Shown: positions 7,815-17,066, counted from the stretch's first letter. The stretch: 64,000 nt of DNA from an uncultured Eubacteriales bacterium (GCA_934446365.1 CAKSDZ010000001.1:248001-312000); one strand, 5' to 3'. The notes: generated by a model from the letters alone, not told the origin. Made by a program: numbers and translations.

Positions 7815-9794
7815 ATGAAATTCAGACAGGTTCATCTCGATTTTCATACAAGTGAGTGCATTGAGGGCATCGGAAGCAAATTTTCAAAGGAACAGTTCCA
7901 GCGTGCGCTCAAAATCGGTCATGTGGATTCGATCACGGTATTTTCCAAATGCCATCACGGATGGGCATATCATCCGTCCGAGGCGAACGAAATGCATCCG
8001 GGACTGGATTTCGACCTTCTCGGCGCCGAAATCGAAGCGGCGCATGAGATCGGTGTAAAAACGCCGGTATATCTTTCCGCGGGACTTGACGAAAAAACGG
8101 CGCGCCGTCATCCCGAATGGCTGATCCGCAACGCGGACGAATCGCTTGCATGGACGCCGGATTTCGCACATCCCGGCTATCACAGATTCTGCTTCAACAC
8201 GCCGTATCTCGATTATCTGCTCGCTCAGATTGCGGAGGTTTGTGAAAACTACGACGCGGACGGTATTTTTCTCGATATCGTCGCCGTCATTCCTTGCTAC
8301 TGTCAGACATGTGTTCGCACGATGCGCGAGCGCGGACTCGATCCCTACGATCCGGAAAACGCCTACCGCCTCGCGGTCGAAACATATCTGAATTACGCGC
8401 GGCGCGTTCGCGAAACGGTCGACAAAATCTGTCCGGGACTGCCGGTGTTTCAGAATGCCGGCCATCTTGAAATCGGAAACCGTGATTTTGCGCACGCCAA
8501 TACCCATTTGGAGCTGGAAAGCCTGCCGACCGGCGGCTGGGGCTACGATCATTTTCCGCTGTCCGCGGCGTATGCCAGAACGCTTGGCATGGAATATCTC
8601 GGCATGACGGGAAAATTCCACCGCAGCTGGGGTGAATTCGGCGGCTTCAAGCATCCCAACGCGCTCCGCTATGAGGCGGCGCTCTCGCTTGCAAACGGCG
8701 CGAAGTGCTCCATCGGCGATCAAATGCACCCGCTTGGCTTTATGGAGGAGGCGACCTATAAGCTGATCGGCGCGGCTTATGCCGAGGTGGAGGAAAAAGA
8801 GCCGTGGTGCGACCATGTGGAAGCCGTCGCCGATGTGGCGGTGCTCGCGCAAGAGGCGGTGTTCCATCACATGCATCCGTCGGAGTGCCCGCCCGGACGC
8901 AATTCCTGGAAGGGAAGCACCGGCGCTTCCAGAATCCTTTTGGAGGGAAAATATCTTTTTGACGTCGTTGATACCGAAGGGGATTTCGATAAATATAAGG
9001 TCATTATCATGACGGACGATTCTCTGATCGACGACGAAATTGCGGAAAAACTCGCGGCATTCGTCCGCGGCGGCGGAAAAATCCTCGCTTCCGGCGAATC
9101 CGCTCTCTATGCCGACGGTCGTGGTTTTGCCTTCGATCTCGGTGCGGAATATGTTGGGAAGGCGAAGTTTACGCCGAGCTATCTCCGCCCTAAATTTGAA
9201 ATGAACGGGCTTTGGAACGCCGCTTACGCCATCTATGAGCCGTCCTCGGAAATTCGGGCGACGGGCGAGGTGATCGGGGTACGCGAGGATCCGTATTTTG
9301 CGAGAACGGTTGAGCATTTTTCCAGTCATGCGCAGACGCCGAACGATAGTTCCAAGACATATCCGGCGATCACGCTCGGCCGGGACGGCGCTTATATCGC
9401 TTACAATATTTTCACCGAATATGCGAAAATGGGTTCGCTCATCGCCCGCGAAACCGTCACACATGTGCTGGATTTGCTGCTCGGCGAGGACAGAACGCTC
9501 ACGACCAATCTTCCGGCGCAGGGTGTCGTAACGCTGATGCGGCAGGAAGCGGAGCACCGCTATGTCAACCATCTTTTGTATGCGGCTCCCGTTAAGCGCG
9601 GGGAACGCACGGAAATCATCGAGGATTTGGTTCCGATTTATAATACCGAGGTATCGTTAAAGCTCTATGTGAAGCCGAAAAGAGTCTATCTCGCACCGCA
9701 GATGCGGGATATCGAATACGACTATGACGACGGCGTTCTGACCTATACGGTGGATCGATTTGAGTGTCATCAGATGGTTGTTGTCGATTATTGA
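7815..9794 (+). CDS. putative glycoside hydrolase, GHL6-type with beta-galactosidase-like trimerisation region
   Basis: A 659-residue cytoplasmic protein without a signal peptide. The N-terminal ~330 residues look like a TIM barrel of the hypothetical glycosyl hydrolase 6 group: VHLDFHTSE at the start, HVDSITVFSKCHHGWAYHP (about 36-54), FLDIVAV near 153 and ESLPTGGWGYDHFP near 236. A flavodoxin-like part (about 385-560, with VIIMTDDSLID and VRGGGKILASGES) resembles the GH42 trimerisation domain. Substrate is unknown; alpha-fucoside- or galactoside-type sugars are possible. It starts 12 bases after infB with AAAGGAG, so it may be read from that operon, but it is not part of it in other Firmicutes. 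Confidence 0.75.
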   Translation: MKFRQVHLDFHTSECIEGIGSKFSKEQFQRALKIGHVDSITVFSKCHHGWAYHPSEANEMHPGLDFDLLGAEIEAAHEIGVKTPVYLSAGLDEKTARRHPEWLIRNADESLAWTPDFAHPGYHRFCFNTPYLDYLLAQIAEVCENYDADGIFLDIVAVIPCYCQTCVRTMRERGLDPYDPENAYRLAVETYLNYARRVRETVDKICPGLPVFQNAGHLEIGNRDFAHANTHLELESLPTGGWGYDHFPLSAAYARTLGMEYLGMTGKFHRSWGEFGGFKHPNALRYEAALSLANGAKCSIGDQMHPLGFMEEATYKLIGAAYAEVEEKEPWCDHVEAVADVAVLAQEAVFHHMHPSECPPGRNSWKGSTGASRILLEGKYLFDVVDTEGDFDKYKVIIMTDDSLIDDEIAEKLAAFVRGGGKILASGESALYADGRGFAFDLGAEYVGKAKFTPSYLRPKFEMNGLWNAAYAIYEPSSEIRATGEVIGVREDPYFARTVEHFSSHAQTPNDSSKTYPAITLGRDGAYIAYNIFTEYAKMGSLIARETVTHVLDLLLGEDRTLTTNLPAQGVVTLMRQEAEHRYVNHLLYAAPVKRGERTEIIEDLVPIYNTEVSLKLYVKPKRVYLAPQMRDIEYDYDDGVLTYTVDRFECHQMVVVDY

Positions 9795-9808
9795 TTTTAA
9801 AATTTTGT

Positions 9809-9845
9809 AAAAAAAGCAGGATCTTTCCGGGATTCTGCTTTTTTT
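9809..9845 (+). terminator. terminator after the glycoside hydrolase
   Basis: An imperfect stem of AAAAGCAGGATC with GATTCTGCTTTT is followed by a T-run. It would end the long rimP-infB-hydrolase transcription unit. About 130 bases of AT-rich DNA follow before the next gene, with no clear vegetative promoter. Confidence 0.75.
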
Positions 9846-9977
9846 GCGGCGATTTCTTTCTGAATTGAAAAATTATCGGCTGCTTCAAATATTTGAGATA
9901 AATAAAAAACGTTCTCCGTTGCAAAATAAAGAAGGACAGATTCAACGTCCGAAAAAACAACAAAGGAGCAAATCAAA

Positions 9978-10166
9978 ATGCCGATTATCACATCCAAAGA
10001 ACTCGGTACCATTCAGGACCAGCTCAATCTTGAACGGAACCTTGTCAACAAATATACCGAATATGCAGAGAGTACCAATGACACGGTGCTGAAACAGAAA
10101 TATGAACAGATCGCAGCGAAGCATGAGAATCATTATCAGTCGCTTTTCTGCTATCTGACGAAATAA
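9978..10166 (+). CDS. small CotF-like protein (spore coat family)
   Basis: A 62-residue protein: MPIITSKELGTIQDQLNLER, then KYTEYAESTNDTVLKQKYEQIAAKHENHYQSL. This matches the helical half of CotF-like coat proteins, with the H-x-x-H-y pattern near the end. AAAGGAG precedes the ATG. It is followed 13 bases later by a second CotF-like gene, so the pair is probably co-transcribed in the mother cell and laid on the spore. The family relation is by pattern; the role is inferred from Bacillus CotF. Confidence 0.7.
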   Translation: MPIITSKELGTIQDQLNLERNLVNKYTEYAESTNDTVLKQKYEQIAAKHENHYQSLFCYLTK

Positions 10167-10179
10167 GGAGGAAAAAGCG

Positions 10180-10437
10180 ATGGTACAGCCTTCATTTTCC
10201 GATAAGGACAGATTGACGGACGCACTCAATTCTCAAAAGTATATCAGCGATCATTACAATAACTTTGCCAATGAGTCTGCGTCTCCCGAGCTGCGTAACA
10301 CAGTTATGCAGATTTTGACGGATGAGCATGACATTCAGTTTGAGCTTTTCCGTGAGATGAGCAGCCGCGGCTGGTATCCGACAGAGGTGGCGGACGCACA
10401 GAAGGTAACGGAAGCAAAGAATAAATATCAGCAGTAA
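10180..10437 (+). CDS. CotF-family spore coat protein
   Basis: An 85-residue protein: SFSDKDRLTDALNSQKYISDHYNNFANESASPELRN, then MQILTDEHDIQFELFREMSSRGWYP and a Lys/Gln-rich end. The helix pair and the MxxRGWYP ending are typical of the CotF family, whose members form ferritin-like helical bundles. The ribosome binding site AAGGAGG is strong. It is the second of a two-gene unit closed by a terminator. Presence of this pair supports a spore-forming host. Confidence 0.85.
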   Translation: MVQPSFSDKDRLTDALNSQKYISDHYNNFANESASPELRNTVMQILTDEHDIQFELFREMSSRGWYPTEVADAQKVTEAKNKYQQ

Positions 10438-10446
10438 GCCGGATTC

Positions 10447-10478
10447 AAAAAACCGCCGATATTTCGGCGGTTTTTTTG
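10447..10478 (+). terminator. terminator after the coat genes
   Basis: AAAAAACCGCCGA, a short loop, TCGGCGGTTTTTTT: a strong rho-independent terminator that also reads in the other direction. Confidence 0.9.
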
Positions 10479-10479
10479 T

Positions 10480-10866
10480 TTGAAAAAGCGTTTTCTTTGC
10501 GGAAAGCCACCGAAAAAAGCCGCATGGGATTTTTCTATAAAAGCGTTTGCCAAACGTTTTTATTTAACATCGGAGAAGCATTATCCGAGATGGCTGTATC
10601 CGTTCAATTCAAAAAACAGCCAATCTTACTTGTCTATTGCTTCTGCCAATTTTAAGGTTTACAAATTTTATAGATACGGAAAAATAAAGGCAGTCAACAG
10701 GATTCATGGAGGGATTATACCATAAATTTTATAAAAAATAATATGGATTCTCAACTATTTCACGTGTTATTTGACAAAATGAAAAATTCGCGGTTATATG
10801 AGCTTTTTCGCGAAAATCCCAAAACGCAGTAAACTCTTGTTTACATAATATGACAATAAAAAATGC
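10480..10866. other. non-coding gap, nothing firm
   Basis: An AT-rich gap of about 390 bases. An 81-codon open frame on the plus strand has no ribosome binding site and a composition unlike the neighbours, so it is not called. A weak inverted repeat around AAGCGTTTGCCAAACGTTTTTATT may be a relic terminator. No RNA family was recognised. Confidence 0.5.
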
Positions 10867-10895
10867 TTGAAAATCACAGCATATCATGCTAAAAT
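10867..10895 (+). promoter_or_regulatory. promoter of the HTH-ADP-ribosylglycohydrolase gene
   Basis: TTGAAA (10867-10872), 17 bases, TAAAAT (10890-10895), about 27 bases before the ATG. Confidence 0.75.
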
Positions 10896-10921
10896 GAAGA
10901 AAAAAGGTGGAGGCAGGAAAT

Positions 10922-12511
10922 ATGGATATTGGAAAAACGATCGCAAAGCTGCGCTGTGATTTGGAATTATCACAGGAGAAGTTTGCCAATTTGCTCGGCG
11001 TTTCGAGGCAAACCGTCCAAAAATGGGAGTCCGGCGTATCGTCACCGGATATGGAAAATTTGGCCGGTATTGCAAACAAATTCGGTATATCCATGGATTT
11101 GCTTGTTCTCGGAAGGGATAAAAGAGAAATGGAAGAGCTTCGCGGCGTCAAAAAGATCGAGCCGAAATATGATAATATTACAGGTTGGGATTCTTATTCC
11201 GATCAGCTTATGATAGAATACCGCCAATCGGTAGATGAAGGACTGGACCTTGAGGGATATGAAAATTTGTTCCGGTCGGTTTGCGGTATGCCGAAGGGTG
11301 CTATCAAGGAAAAAATGGCAAATGCGCTGTTTGAGTTATCAATCAACGCTCCTATGCGTGAGAATTATACATACAATGAGCCTTCTGAGCTTGCTGCGAT
11401 TCAGGCGCTGCGTCCGAATGCCGCTGCTGTCCGCGGGAAGCTTCCCGCGGATATTGAGGACCGTGTCCGCGGCGCTTGGATCGGCAGAATCTGCGGTTGC
11501 CTGCTTGGAAAGCCGGTCGAGGGTTGGCGCACGGAGGTTTTGGTCCCGTTTTTGAAGGAAACGGGAAACTATCCGCTTCATCGTTATCTTCTGACGACCG
11601 ATGTCACAGACGAGAGAAAAGAGCGTTATCTTTCCGAATATAAAATTTCGCTCGAAAACCGTGCTTATGCCGATCGGTATGACTGTGCTCCCGTTGACGA
11701 CGATACCAACTATACCGTTATGGCGATGCGGATTTTGGAGAAATTCGGGCGGGACTTCACGCCTTACGACGTTTCCCGCATGTGGCTGGATGCGCAGGTG
11801 ATTCGTCCTTACTGTACAGCCGAAAGGGTAGCGTACCGCAATTTTATCAACGGATATGTGCCGCCTGCTTCCGCTGTTTATAAAAATCCGTACAGAGAGT
11901 ATATCGGCGCTCAGATACGCGGTGATTATTTCGGTTATATCAATCCGGGCGATCCGCAGACTGCGGCGGAGATGGCGTGGCGGGACGCCTCCATCTCACA
12001 TGTCAAGAACGGAATCTATGGAGAGATGTTTGTGGCGGCTATGATCGCGGCGGCGCCTGTTTGCAGTGATTTGAAAGAGGTCGTAAAAGCCGGCATGGCG
12101 CAGATTCCGAAAACCTCAAGGCTTTATGAGGCGCTTTCCGACGTGCTTGAATGGTATGAATGCGGAGTCTCCGAGAAAAAGGCCTTTGCAAAAATTCATG
12201 AGCAATATGACGAGCATAACGGTTATGACTGGTGCCATACGATTTCCAATGCGATGATCGTTGCGGTATGCCTGCTTTACGGGGAGGCCAACTATTCAAA
12301 ATCCATCTGTATGGCGGTCGAGGTCGGCTTTGACACGGACTGCAACGGTGCGACAGTCGGTTCCGTGATCGGTATGTTCCGCGGTTCCGGTGCGATTGAA
12401 TCCCAATGGACGGAGCCTGTGCACGGCGCACTCGATACAACGATCGGCGGCAATACGCGCTATCAGATTGAAGATCTTGTCTCCACCACGATGCGGCATG
12501 TGAAAAAGTAA
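10922..12511 (+). CDS. XRE-type HTH regulator fused to ADP-ribosylglycohydrolase domain
   Basis: A 529-residue two-domain protein. Residues 1-65 form a Cro/C1 helix-turn-helix (LSQEKFANLLGVSRQTVQKW, 17-36). Residues about 70-175 are a linker without a recognised domain. Residues about 178-525 look like an ADP-ribosylglycohydrolase of the DraG/ARH type. They show GRICGCLLGKP near 188, VDDDTNYT at 258-265 (first metal motif) and FDTDCNGATVG at 470-480 (second metal motif), so both di-metal sites seem intact. Such domains remove ADP-ribose from proteins or small molecules. The DNA-binding fusion suggests a regulator that reads an ADP-ribosylated or sugar-like ligand. The start has GGAGG 8 bases upstream. 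A shared role with the lipoprotein gene downstream is only suggested by position. Confidence 0.88.
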   Translation: MDIGKTIAKLRCDLELSQEKFANLLGVSRQTVQKWESGVSSPDMENLAGIANKFGISMDLLVLGRDKREMEELRGVKKIEPKYDNITGWDSYSDQLMIEYRQSVDEGLDLEGYENLFRSVCGMPKGAIKEKMANALFELSINAPMRENYTYNEPSELAAIQALRPNAAAVRGKLPADIEDRVRGAWIGRICGCLLGKPVEGWRTEVLVPFLKETGNYPLHRYLLTTDVTDERKERYLSEYKISLENRAYADRYDCAPVDDDTNYTVMAMRILEKFGRDFTPYDVSRMWLDAQVIRPYCTAERVAYRNFINGYVPPASAVYKNPYREYIGAQIRGDYFGYINPGDPQTAAEMAWRDASISHVKNGIYGEMFVAAMIAAAPVCSDLKEVVKAGMAQIPKTSRLYEALSDVLEWYECGVSEKKAFAKIHEQYDEHNGYDWCHTISNAMIVAVCLLYGEANYSKSICMAVEVGFDTDCNGATVGSVIGMFRGSGAIESQWTEPVHGALDTTIGGNTRYQIEDLVSTTMRHVKK

Positions 12512-12613
12512 GAGGAAACCAAAATAAAGTTCTGTAAAATAGACTTTTATGGATGGTTTTCACTGTGTAAATTTCCGCATTTGCGGATAAATTATAATAG
12601 GAGGACTTGTTTT

Positions 12614-14155
12614 ATGAAGCGAATTTTGGCAATGATCCTGTGCTTGGCAATGGTTCTTGTCGTTTTTCTGATGGCAGGCTGCGACAAAACCAAGCCTGAG
12701 GATACGACAAAGGCTCCAGACAACAGCACACCGACGCAATCGGACACCGACGAGACGACAAAACCGCAGGATTCGGAGGATACTACGAATGGTTCTGACG
12801 ATTCGGAGAACACTTCTTCTGATATCCCGCCGGAAACGGAACCGGACGGTCTCAGCAAACTTCCCGGCTATGAGGATGTCGATTTCAGAGGACAGACCTT
12901 TAGAATTGCGGCACATAACGGCGCTTCCGATCAATGGGCATGCGACTATGAGATATACTCCGAGGGTACGGATACGCTCAGCGTGGCAGTCCGCAGAAGA
13001 AACGATTTGATGAAGAAGTTATACAACTGCAACATCGAGCTTATTTCTACGGATTCGCCGAGCAGCCTTGCCTTGGCTGATGTGACGGGCAATCAGCATA
13101 CCATTGATATGTATGCCAACAAATACAATATGGGCGATCCGATCAATCGGTATAATCTCGCCTCCTTTAACATCAATTTTGAAAATCCCTGGTGGGACCA
13201 GACCTTTGTTGACACCTACACCATAAAGGACAACAGCGGGGCTGACACTATGTGGGCATGTGTGGGTGATTTTGCGGTCTCCGCATACCGCGCGGCTCAT
13301 GCGATCATCTATAATCGAACGATATACGAGACGGCGGGCATTACCGATAACGTATATGAACTTGTAAAAGACAAAAAATGGACGATGGATAAGTTTGTCG
13401 AAATGTGCAAGATGGCTGCGACGGATAACGACGGTAACTCCGAACTCCATTATTCGGAAGGCGATATTATGGGATGGGTCAGAACCGGCCATGCGACGCA
13501 CGGTATGCATGTTGCATCTGGGCTTTCCATTATCACCAATGAGAACGGGGCATTGAAGCTGGAGATGACGGAAAACGCCGGCGCATGGAATGATGTTATT
13601 GATAAAGCGATTTCGGTTTGGTCTATACAGGAAAGCGAGACGCTTGCTTATACTTCTGTGCATGACGCCATTAAAAATGGAAAGGCTCTTTTTGCCTCTG
13701 AGGTTATCGGTACACTTGAGGTGGTAAAGGATGCGGACGTTTCTTTGGGTCTTCTTCCTTATCCTCTTTACAGTGAGACACAGGAAAATTATGCCCACTA
13801 TGTCGACAATCATTTGATGTATTATGTCGTTCCGACTTCTGTTCCGGATATTGATGTGATCAGCGACTTTATGGAGCTTTTCGCATATCATTCCAGATAT
13901 ATCGTTCGTTCTGCTTGGATCGACGTTTATAGCTATGAGTATTGCAGCGATGTGGATTCCGGCGATATGCTTGACATTATTTTGGATAGCCGCACCTATG
14001 ATCCCGCATATCTCCTTTGGATATACGAGGGCGATATCAGCGGTATGATATCCACCGGTAAGAACAATCTTACAAAATGGGCTGACAGAACAGCCGCTAC
14101 GATTCAGCAGTCGATCAGCAACTATATTGTTGCGATCACCAACGCCAATCAGTGA
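12614..14155 (+). CDS. extracellular solute-binding lipoprotein, orphan
   Basis: A 513-residue secreted lipoprotein. Signal peptide MKRILAMILCLAMVLVVFLMAGC has the lipobox MAGC, lipidated at Cys23. A linker of about 50 residues rich in Thr, Asp, Ser and Pro (25-75) follows, then a globular part with substrate-binding-protein features of the sugar-type (family 1) class: FRIAAHNG, VRRRNDLMKKLYNC, KKWTMDKFVEMCKMA and LGLLPYPLY. No permease or ATPase gene is nearby, so it may serve a transporter encoded elsewhere or act as a sensor. AGGAGG precedes the chosen ATG; an upstream in-frame start would spoil the signal peptide. Confidence 0.85.
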   Translation: MKRILAMILCLAMVLVVFLMAGCDKTKPEDTTKAPDNSTPTQSDTDETTKPQDSEDTTNGSDDSENTSSDIPPETEPDGLSKLPGYEDVDFRGQTFRIAAHNGASDQWACDYEIYSEGTDTLSVAVRRRNDLMKKLYNCNIELISTDSPSSLALADVTGNQHTIDMYANKYNMGDPINRYNLASFNINFENPWWDQTFVDTYTIKDNSGADTMWACVGDFAVSAYRAAHAIIYNRTIYETAGITDNVYELVKDKKWTMDKFVEMCKMAATDNDGNSELHYSEGDIMGWVRTGHATHGMHVASGLSIITNENGALKLEMTENAGAWNDVIDKAISVWSIQESETLAYTSVHDAIKNGKALFASEVIGTLEVVKDADVSLGLLPYPLYSETQENYAHYVDNHLMYYVVPTSVPDIDVISDFMELFAYHSRYIVRSAWIDVYSYEYCSDVDSGDMLDIILDSRTYDPAYLLWIYEGDISGMISTGKNNLTKWADRTAATIQQSISNYIVAITNANQ

Positions 14156-14166
14156 GGATCTGATTC

Positions 14167-14202
14167 AAAAAAAGAGCTTGTCTTATGACAAGCTCTTTTT
14201 TG
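14167..14202. terminator. bidirectional terminator after the solute-binding protein gene
   Basis: AAAAAAAGAGCTTGTC / GACAAGCTCTTTTTT with a 4-base loop. It can stop transcription from both sides of this convergent junction. Confidence 0.9.
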
Positions 14203-14241
14203 TGTAGATAAGGGAATGACATGTAATTTTTTGAAGAATAA

Positions 14242-14273
14242 ACAAAAGAGAGCCCGACAGGGCTCTCTTTTGT
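14242..14273 (-). terminator. terminator after pnp
   Basis: ACAAAAGAGAGCCC / GGGCTCTCTTTTGT with loop GACA lies just beyond the pnp stop codon on the minus strand. Confidence 0.85.
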
Positions 14274-14279
14274 TTTTCG

Positions 14280-16379
14280 TCAATTTTCTTTGGGAAGTGC
14301 GTCTTTTCTTGAAAGATTGATTCTTCCTTTTTCATCGGTTCCAAGGAATTTGACGGTGACTTTATCGCCGACGGAAACGACATCCTCGACATTTTCCACC
14401 CGTTTCGTATCGAGCTTGGAGATGTGGACGAGTCCTTCTTTGCCGGGTGCAATCTCGACAAATGCACCGATGGGAATGATTCTCGTGACGGTTCCGGTAT
14501 AACAGCAGCCTTCGACAGGCTCAAAGACGATGGCGTCGATGATGCCTTTGGCTTCTTTTGCGGCTTCGGTGTTGACGGCAAGGATATAGACGGTTCCGTC
14601 GTCCTCAATATCGATCTTCGCGCCGGTTTCGGCGACGATCTTTTGAATGATTTTTCCGCCTGTTCCGATGACGTCGCGGATTTTATCGGGATTGATCTTC
14701 ATGATGATCAGCTTTGGCGCATATTTGCTGATGTCGGGACGCGGGGCGGGAATGGCTTTCAGAATGATATCGTCGATGATATAATCTCTGCCTTTATGCG
14801 TGGTTTCCAACGCCTGCTTGATGATTTCGGGCGTAAGTCCGTCGATTTTGAGGTCCATCTGAATCGAAGTAATGCCTTTATGCGTGCCGGCAACCTTGAA
14901 ATCCATATCGCCATAGAAATCTTCGAGACCCTGAATATCGATCATCGTGTCCCAGCTGCCGTCTTCCGCTGTAATAAGTCCGCAGGAAATACCGGCGACG
15001 GGCGCTTTGATCGGTACACCGGCGTCCATGAGCGCAAGCGTCGAGCCGCAGACCGAAGCCTGAGAGGTGGAGCCGTTGGAGCTTACGACCTCGGAAACAA
15101 GGCGCAGCGCATACGGAAATTCCTCCTTGGAGGGAAGAACCGGAACGAGGGAACGCTCGGCAAGCGCGCCGTGTCCGATCTCACGTCTGCCGGGCGAACG
15201 AAGCGACTTCGCTTCGCCGGTCGAATAGCCGGGCATGTTGTAATGGTGCATGTAGCGCTTTTCGGTTTCGTCGTCAAGACCTTCGAGCATCTGTGCGTCA
15301 CTGATAGGACCGAGTGTTGCGACGGTCAGAACCTGTGTCTGTCCACGGGTGAAAAGTCCGGAACCGTGAGTGCGGGGCAGAACGCCGACCTCGGCGGCAA
15401 GCGGACGGATCTCATCCATACGGCGGCCGTCTACGCGCTTCTTATCGACGAGAAGCCAGCGGCGGACGATTTTTTTCTGAATCTTATAGATAAGCTCGGG
15501 GAGCATGACGTCCAGCCCCTCGTATTTCTCGGAAAATTTTTCAAGGATATCGTCCTGAATGGGCTGCATTTTGGCATCGCGGACATTTTTGTCGTCGGTG
15601 TCAAGTGCTTCCATGACGGCGCTTTCACAGTAAGCGAAAATTTCGTCGAACATATCATGGTCAAGCTCGCAGGAGGGATACTCAAATTTCGGCTTGCCGA
15701 CCTCGGCGATGATGGAATTGATAAAAACAAGCAGCTTTTTGATTTCCTCATGCGCGAACATGATGGCATTATACATATCGTCGTCGGAAACCTCGCGGGC
15801 GCCTGCCTCAATCATGACGACTTTCTTTTCGGAAGCGGCGACCGTGAGTTCAAGCGTGCTGACCTTGCGCTCCTCATAATTCGGATTGAGAACGGGCTTG
15901 CCGTCCACAAGACCGATGAACGCACCGCCGATCGGTCCGTTCCACGGGATATCCGAAATAGACAGCGCGATGGAAGCGCCGATCATCGCCGTAATTTCAG
16001 GCGAACAGTCGGGGTCGACGGACATGACCGTCAGCGTCAGCGCGACATCGTTGCGCAGATCCTTCGGGAAGAGAGGACGAATCGGACGGTCGATGACACG
16101 GCTTGTCAGAACAGCCTTTTCCGAAGGCTTGCCTTCACGGCGGAGGAATCCGCCCGGTATTTTGCCTACGGAATACATTTTTTCATCATAATCGACGGAG
16201 AGGGGAAGGAAATCGATACCGTCGCGCGGCTTCGCGGAAGCGGTAGCGCACGCGAGAATGACGGTTTCCCCATAACTGATCATACAGGAGCCGTTGGCGA
16301 GTCCTGCGACCTTGCCGGTTTCCACCTTGAGCGGCCGGCCGGCGTATTCAAACTCGAATACTTTGTAATTCTCGAACAT
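14280..16379 (-). CDS. pnp: polyribonucleotide nucleotidyltransferase (PNPase)
   Basis: The 3'-5' phosphorolytic RNA exonuclease. The 699-residue protein has two RNase PH domains: the first starts with RPLKVETGKVAGLANGS and the second carries the GSGLFTRGQTQ and GRREIGHGALAER motifs, with the catalytic region around MDIQGLEDFYGDMDFK. KH and S1 domains follow (about 555-695): DVIGTGGKIIQKIVAETGA and VEIAPGKEGLVHISKL. Length is normal. AAGGAG precedes the ATG. It follows rpsO, its usual neighbour, with a hairpin between them. Confidence 0.97.
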   Translation of the reverse strand: MFENYKVFEFEYAGRPLKVETGKVAGLANGSCMISYGETVILACATASAKPRDGIDFLPLSVDYDEKMYSVGKIPGGFLRREGKPSEKAVLTSRVIDRPIRPLFPKDLRNDVALTLTVMSVDPDCSPEITAMIGASIALSISDIPWNGPIGGAFIGLVDGKPVLNPNYEERKVSTLELTVAASEKKVVMIEAGAREVSDDDMYNAIMFAHEEIKKLLVFINSIIAEVGKPKFEYPSCELDHDMFDEIFAYCESAVMEALDTDDKNVRDAKMQPIQDDILEKFSEKYEGLDVMLPELIYKIQKKIVRRWLLVDKKRVDGRRMDEIRPLAAEVGVLPRTHGSGLFTRGQTQVLTVATLGPISDAQMLEGLDDETEKRYMHHYNMPGYSTGEAKSLRSPGRREIGHGALAERSLVPVLPSKEEFPYALRLVSEVVSSNGSTSQASVCGSTLALMDAGVPIKAPVAGISCGLITAEDGSWDTMIDIQGLEDFYGDMDFKVAGTHKGITSIQMDLKIDGLTPEIIKQALETTHKGRDYIIDDIILKAIPAPRPDISKYAPKLIIMKINPDKIRDVIGTGGKIIQKIVAETGAKIDIEDDGTVYILAVNTEAAKEAKGIIDAIVFEPVEGCCYTGTVTRIIPIGAFVEIAPGKEGLVHISKLDTKRVENVEDVVSVGDKVTVKFLGTDEKGRINLSRKDALPKEN

Positions 16380-16533
16380 TTTTTGTCTCCTTTTTGTTAT
16401 AGTATTTATTTTCAGGCAAAAAATATCCGAGATTGTTTAGCACTTAAATACGATGCGGAGCTTCCGAACCATATTTAACTGCTATACAAAATCGTCTATT
16501 TCCCGCCATGATTTCACAAGGGATGAAACGATG

Positions 16534-16562
16534 AAAAGGGACGAACGACAGTCCGTCCCTTT
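16534..16562 (-). terminator. hairpin between rpsO and pnp
   Basis: On the minus strand AAAGGGACG and CGTCCCTTTT form a stem followed by a short U-run. It can act as a partial terminator or RNA-stability hairpin between rpsO and pnp, as found in several bacteria. No strong separate pnp promoter was identified in the 192-base gap. Confidence 0.65.
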
Positions 16563-16571
16563 CCGAAGGGC

Positions 16572-16835
16572 TTATTTACGGATGCCGAGCTTTTCGATGA
16601 TAGCGCGATAGCGTTCGATATCCTTTTTCTGAAGATAACCGAGAAGGTTTCTTCTTTTACCGACCATTTTGAGCATGCCGCGGCGGCTGTGATGGTCGTT
16701 GTGATTTCTTTTGAGATGCTCGGTGAGTTCGTTGATTCTTGCGGTCAGAATCGCAATCTGCACCTCAGGAGAGCCGGTATCGCCCTCATGTGTCTGATTG
16801 GATGCGATGATAGCCTGTTTGGTTTCTTTTTGCAT
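16572..16835 (-). CDS. rpsO: 30S ribosomal protein S15
   Basis: An 87-residue primary 16S rRNA-binding protein. Family signatures are GDTGSPEVQIAILTARINELTEHLK (about residues 19-43), then DHHSRRGMLKMVGKRRNLLGYL, and the end YRAIIEKLGIRK. The start MQKETKQAI with GAGGTGAAA upstream was chosen; the longer open frame has no homology in its added part. Confidence 0.97.
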   Translation of the reverse strand: MQKETKQAIIASNQTHEGDTGSPEVQIAILTARINELTEHLKRNHNDHHSRRGMLKMVGKRRNLLGYLQKKDIERYRAIIEKLGIRK

Positions 16836-16949
16836 GATTTTCACCTCATAAATTTTTTTGCAGTCCGTTTTCCCAGCGAGCGGCGGGTGAAAATGCTCAT
16901 AGGAAGAGCCTTTATCCGCAGACCGAGAGAACGGATACATACAATGTTT

Positions 16950-16978
16950 ATTTTATCATAGGGTTCCCGAAATGTAAA
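16950..16978 (-). promoter_or_regulatory. rpsO promoter
   Basis: TTTACA (16973-16978) and TAAAAT (16950-16955) on the minus strand with a 17-base spacer. The ~110-base leader before rpsO could hold S15 autoregulation, but no clear fold was worked out. Confidence 0.75.
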
Positions 16979-17037
16979 GTCTTTTTTCAAAAAAATAAAA
17001 AATTTTCCGTAAGTTTCCGAAAATTCTAAAATATATG

Positions 17038-17066
17038 TTGCAAAAGCTCTGCCTTTGATGTAAAAT
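17038..17066 (+). promoter_or_regulatory. fba promoter
   Basis: TTGCAA (17038-17043), 17 bases, TAAAAT (17061-17066). Divergent from the rpsO promoter. Confidence 0.75.

Noticed and set aside
6111..7847. 578-codon frame opposite infB
   Set aside because: Mirror of IF-2 coding sequence in a high-GC stretch; no family features.
10480..10725. 81-codon frame after the coat genes
   Set aside because: It begins inside the terminator's T-run region, has no Shine-Dalgarno and no recognisable sequence.
14424..16478. 684-codon open frame on the plus strand opposite pnp
   Set aside because: It is the antisense shadow of pnp, which has full family motifs and a ribosome binding site. The shadow has no motif and no start signal.
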